Shown one piece after another: positions 5,733 through 6,767 of a stretch of 6,767 bases of DNA (the first letter of the stretch is position 1; each line of letters begins with the position of its first letter). The stretch lies in the NCBI GenBank assembly GCA_002725445.1, contig PBPD01000144.1, forward strand, positions 1-6,767. The letters run 5' to 3'. The translations under genes were made by a program, and so were the position numbers. Below the pieces are notes generated by a model. It did not search any database and was not told the origin of the DNA. It saw nothing but the letters and a program-made list of their open reading frames with translations. Source of the stretch: Rickettsiales bacterium. GTDB lineage: Bacteria; Pseudomonadota; Alphaproteobacteria; Rickettsiales; UBA3002.

Positions 5733-6767
5733 GAAAATAGTACAGGAACTGCCAGAGTTTGCAGCACGACAATGCGCAGCTGATGTGCTGCATGCGGTGT
5801 TTGAGCAACAAATGTTGGTCGACAAGGCGTTGGTGCAAAATCCGCTATGGCCAAAACTCACACCTCAGGATCGCGCCTTCGCCCATAGTATGGTGCTTGC
5901 TGTGCTGCGTGAGCGGGGCTTGATCGATGCCATGCTGAATGCATGCCTGAAAAGCCCGCTGAAGCAGAAATATGGCTGGGTCATGCAATGTCTGCGCATT
6001 GGTGTGGCGCAGCTCGCCTATCTGGATGTGCCGCCGCATGCCGCAGTACATAGCACGGTAGAGCTGGTGAAAAAATCACGCTTCACCTCGCATAAGAATT
6101 TGTTGAATGCCGTGCTTAACCGCATTGCGAAAGAGCACGCAGCGTTGCGCAAACGGCTGGATGTGCCAAAGCTGCATTTGCCCGTCTGGCTATATGACGC
6201 ACTAAAAACCCATTACGGCAAAGACGCGACCAATGCGATTATTGCGCAGCACCGTCACCGTGCGCCGCTTGACCTCACCATCAAGTCGGATGCAGCGCAG
6301 TGGGCGAAGCGTCTGGGCGGCGTGGCGCTGTTTGGCAATACATTGCGTCTGGGCGAGGTGGCCGATGTGACGCAGCTTGCCGGATATGATGAGGGGGAAT
6401 GGTGGGTGCAGGATGTGGCTGCATCAGTGCCAGTGCAGTTATTGGGTGATGTGCAGGGATTGCGCGCGCTGGATGTAGGCGCAGCTCCCGGCGGCAAAAC
6501 GGCGCAATTAGCGGCTCGAGGGGCGCAAGTGACGGCGCTTGACCGTTCGCCCAAACGTATGCGCCGCCTGTTGGAAAACATGCAGCGGCTTCACATGCAG
6601 GTGGAATGTATCAGCGACGATGCGCGTAATTGGCAGCCCAATCAGCCGTTTGACGTGATTGTGCTGGACGCACCATGCAGTGCAACGGGCACATTGCGCC
6701 GCAACCCCGACATCGCGTGGACGCGCAAACCCAAAGACGTGCCGCCTTTGGTTGGCCTCCAGAAAGA
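5719..6767 (+). CDS. rsmB: 16S rRNA (cytosine-967-C5)-methyltransferase RsmB, 3' end beyond the window
   Basis: 349 codons are visible, with no stop before the window ends; the E. coli protein has about 429. Residues about 15-142 form a NusB-like RNA-binding domain: AADVLHAVF near the start, TPQDRAFAHSMVLAVLR (48-64), and HAAVHSTVELVKKSRF with NLLNAVLNRI (128-136). The SAM-dependent methyltransferase domain follows. It has a WWVQDVAASVPVQLL lead-in (228-242), SAM-binding motif I LDVGAAPGGKT (251-261), an acidic residue after strand 2 (ALD, 273-275), and motif IV VLDAPCSATGTLRRNPDIAW (315-334) with Cys320, the residue that assists product release in this family. The motif VI cysteine, the nucleophile, lies past the window edge and cannot be checked. 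The enzyme makes m5C967 in 16S rRNA. ATG 5719 is chosen because AAGGA (5710-5714) precedes it by 4 nt and no in-frame start is seen in the gap to 5664. A generic RsmB/NOP-family enzyme with another RNA target is the alternative. Confidence 0.93.
   Translation, partial: MGDDQKIVQELPEFAARQCAADVLHAVFEQQMLVDKALVQNPLWPKLTPQDRAFAHSMVLAVLRERGLIDAMLNACLKSPLKQKYGWVMQCLRIGVAQLAYLDVPPHAAVHSTVELVKKSRFTSHKNLLNAVLNRIAKEHAALRKRLDVPKLHLPVWLYDALKTHYGKDATNAIIAQHRHRAPLDLTIKSDAAQWAKRLGGVALFGNTLRLGEVADVTQLAGYDEGEWWVQDVAASVPVQLLGDVQGLRALDVGAAPGGKTAQLAARGAQVTALDRSPKRMRRLLENMQRLHMQVECISDDARNWQPNQPFDVIVLDAPCSATGTLRRNPDIAWTRKPKDVPPLVGLQK

Noticed and set aside
1..6767. A defence system, CRISPR array, transposon or prophage element
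   Set aside because: No regularly spaced repeats, transposase, integrase, nuclease, toxin-antitoxin or phage genes are visible on either strand.

Overview
The window looks like a stretch of an alphaproteobacterial-type chromosome (about 50% GC where I counted) with a short, very AT-rich piece of unrelated DNA attached at its left end. The alphaproteobacterial assignment rests on the divergent pair of a 53-residue DUF1674/SDHAF4-like gene and an rsmB-type methyltransferase gene, an arrangement I associate with that class, and on the general look of the proteins. I cannot name a genus.

Left end (1 to about 250): hand counts give about 23% G+C for bases 1-240 against about 50% for bases 241-480. 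This piece carries the first 55 or so codons of a rightward gene for a membrane protein that resembles the N-terminus of large YfhO-like proteins of Marinimicrobia/Ignavibacteria-type bacteria. That gene and the leftward histidine kinase gene run head-on into each other and both break at the same few bases (about 238-256). The simplest reading is a chimeric join (amplification or assembly artefact), not a biological fusion.

Middle (about 238-5664, minus strand): five tightly packed genes read leftwards: a DUF1674/SDHAF4-like succinate dehydrogenase assembly factor, a GT4-type glycosyltransferase, an O-antigen ligase/polymerase-family (Wzy_C) membrane protein, the peroxide-stress protein YaaA, and a large membrane histidine kinase with a degenerate MHYT-like 7-TM sensor. 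Gaps are 3 nt or less, or the genes overlap, so a single transcript is likely. The glycosyltransferase and ligase probably act together on a cell-surface polysaccharide such as LPS. YaaA and the SDHAF4-like protein are both linked, by family knowledge, to limiting oxidative damage. The kinase's C-terminus stops at what looks like the first strand of a receiver domain, so the intact protein was probably a hybrid kinase.

Right end (5719-6767, plus strand): rsmB, a 16S rRNA m5C967 methyltransferase, is divergent from the five-gene cluster and runs off the window before its catalytic motif. A 54-bp intergenic gap holds ribosome binding sites for both directions and a possible promoter for the minus-strand cluster.

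I see no tRNA, rRNA, CRISPR array, insertion sequence or defence system, and no strong evidence for a new biological system. The points most worth checking are the junction, the kinase architecture, and the in-frame one-codon spacing between the DUF1674 and glycosyltransferase genes.
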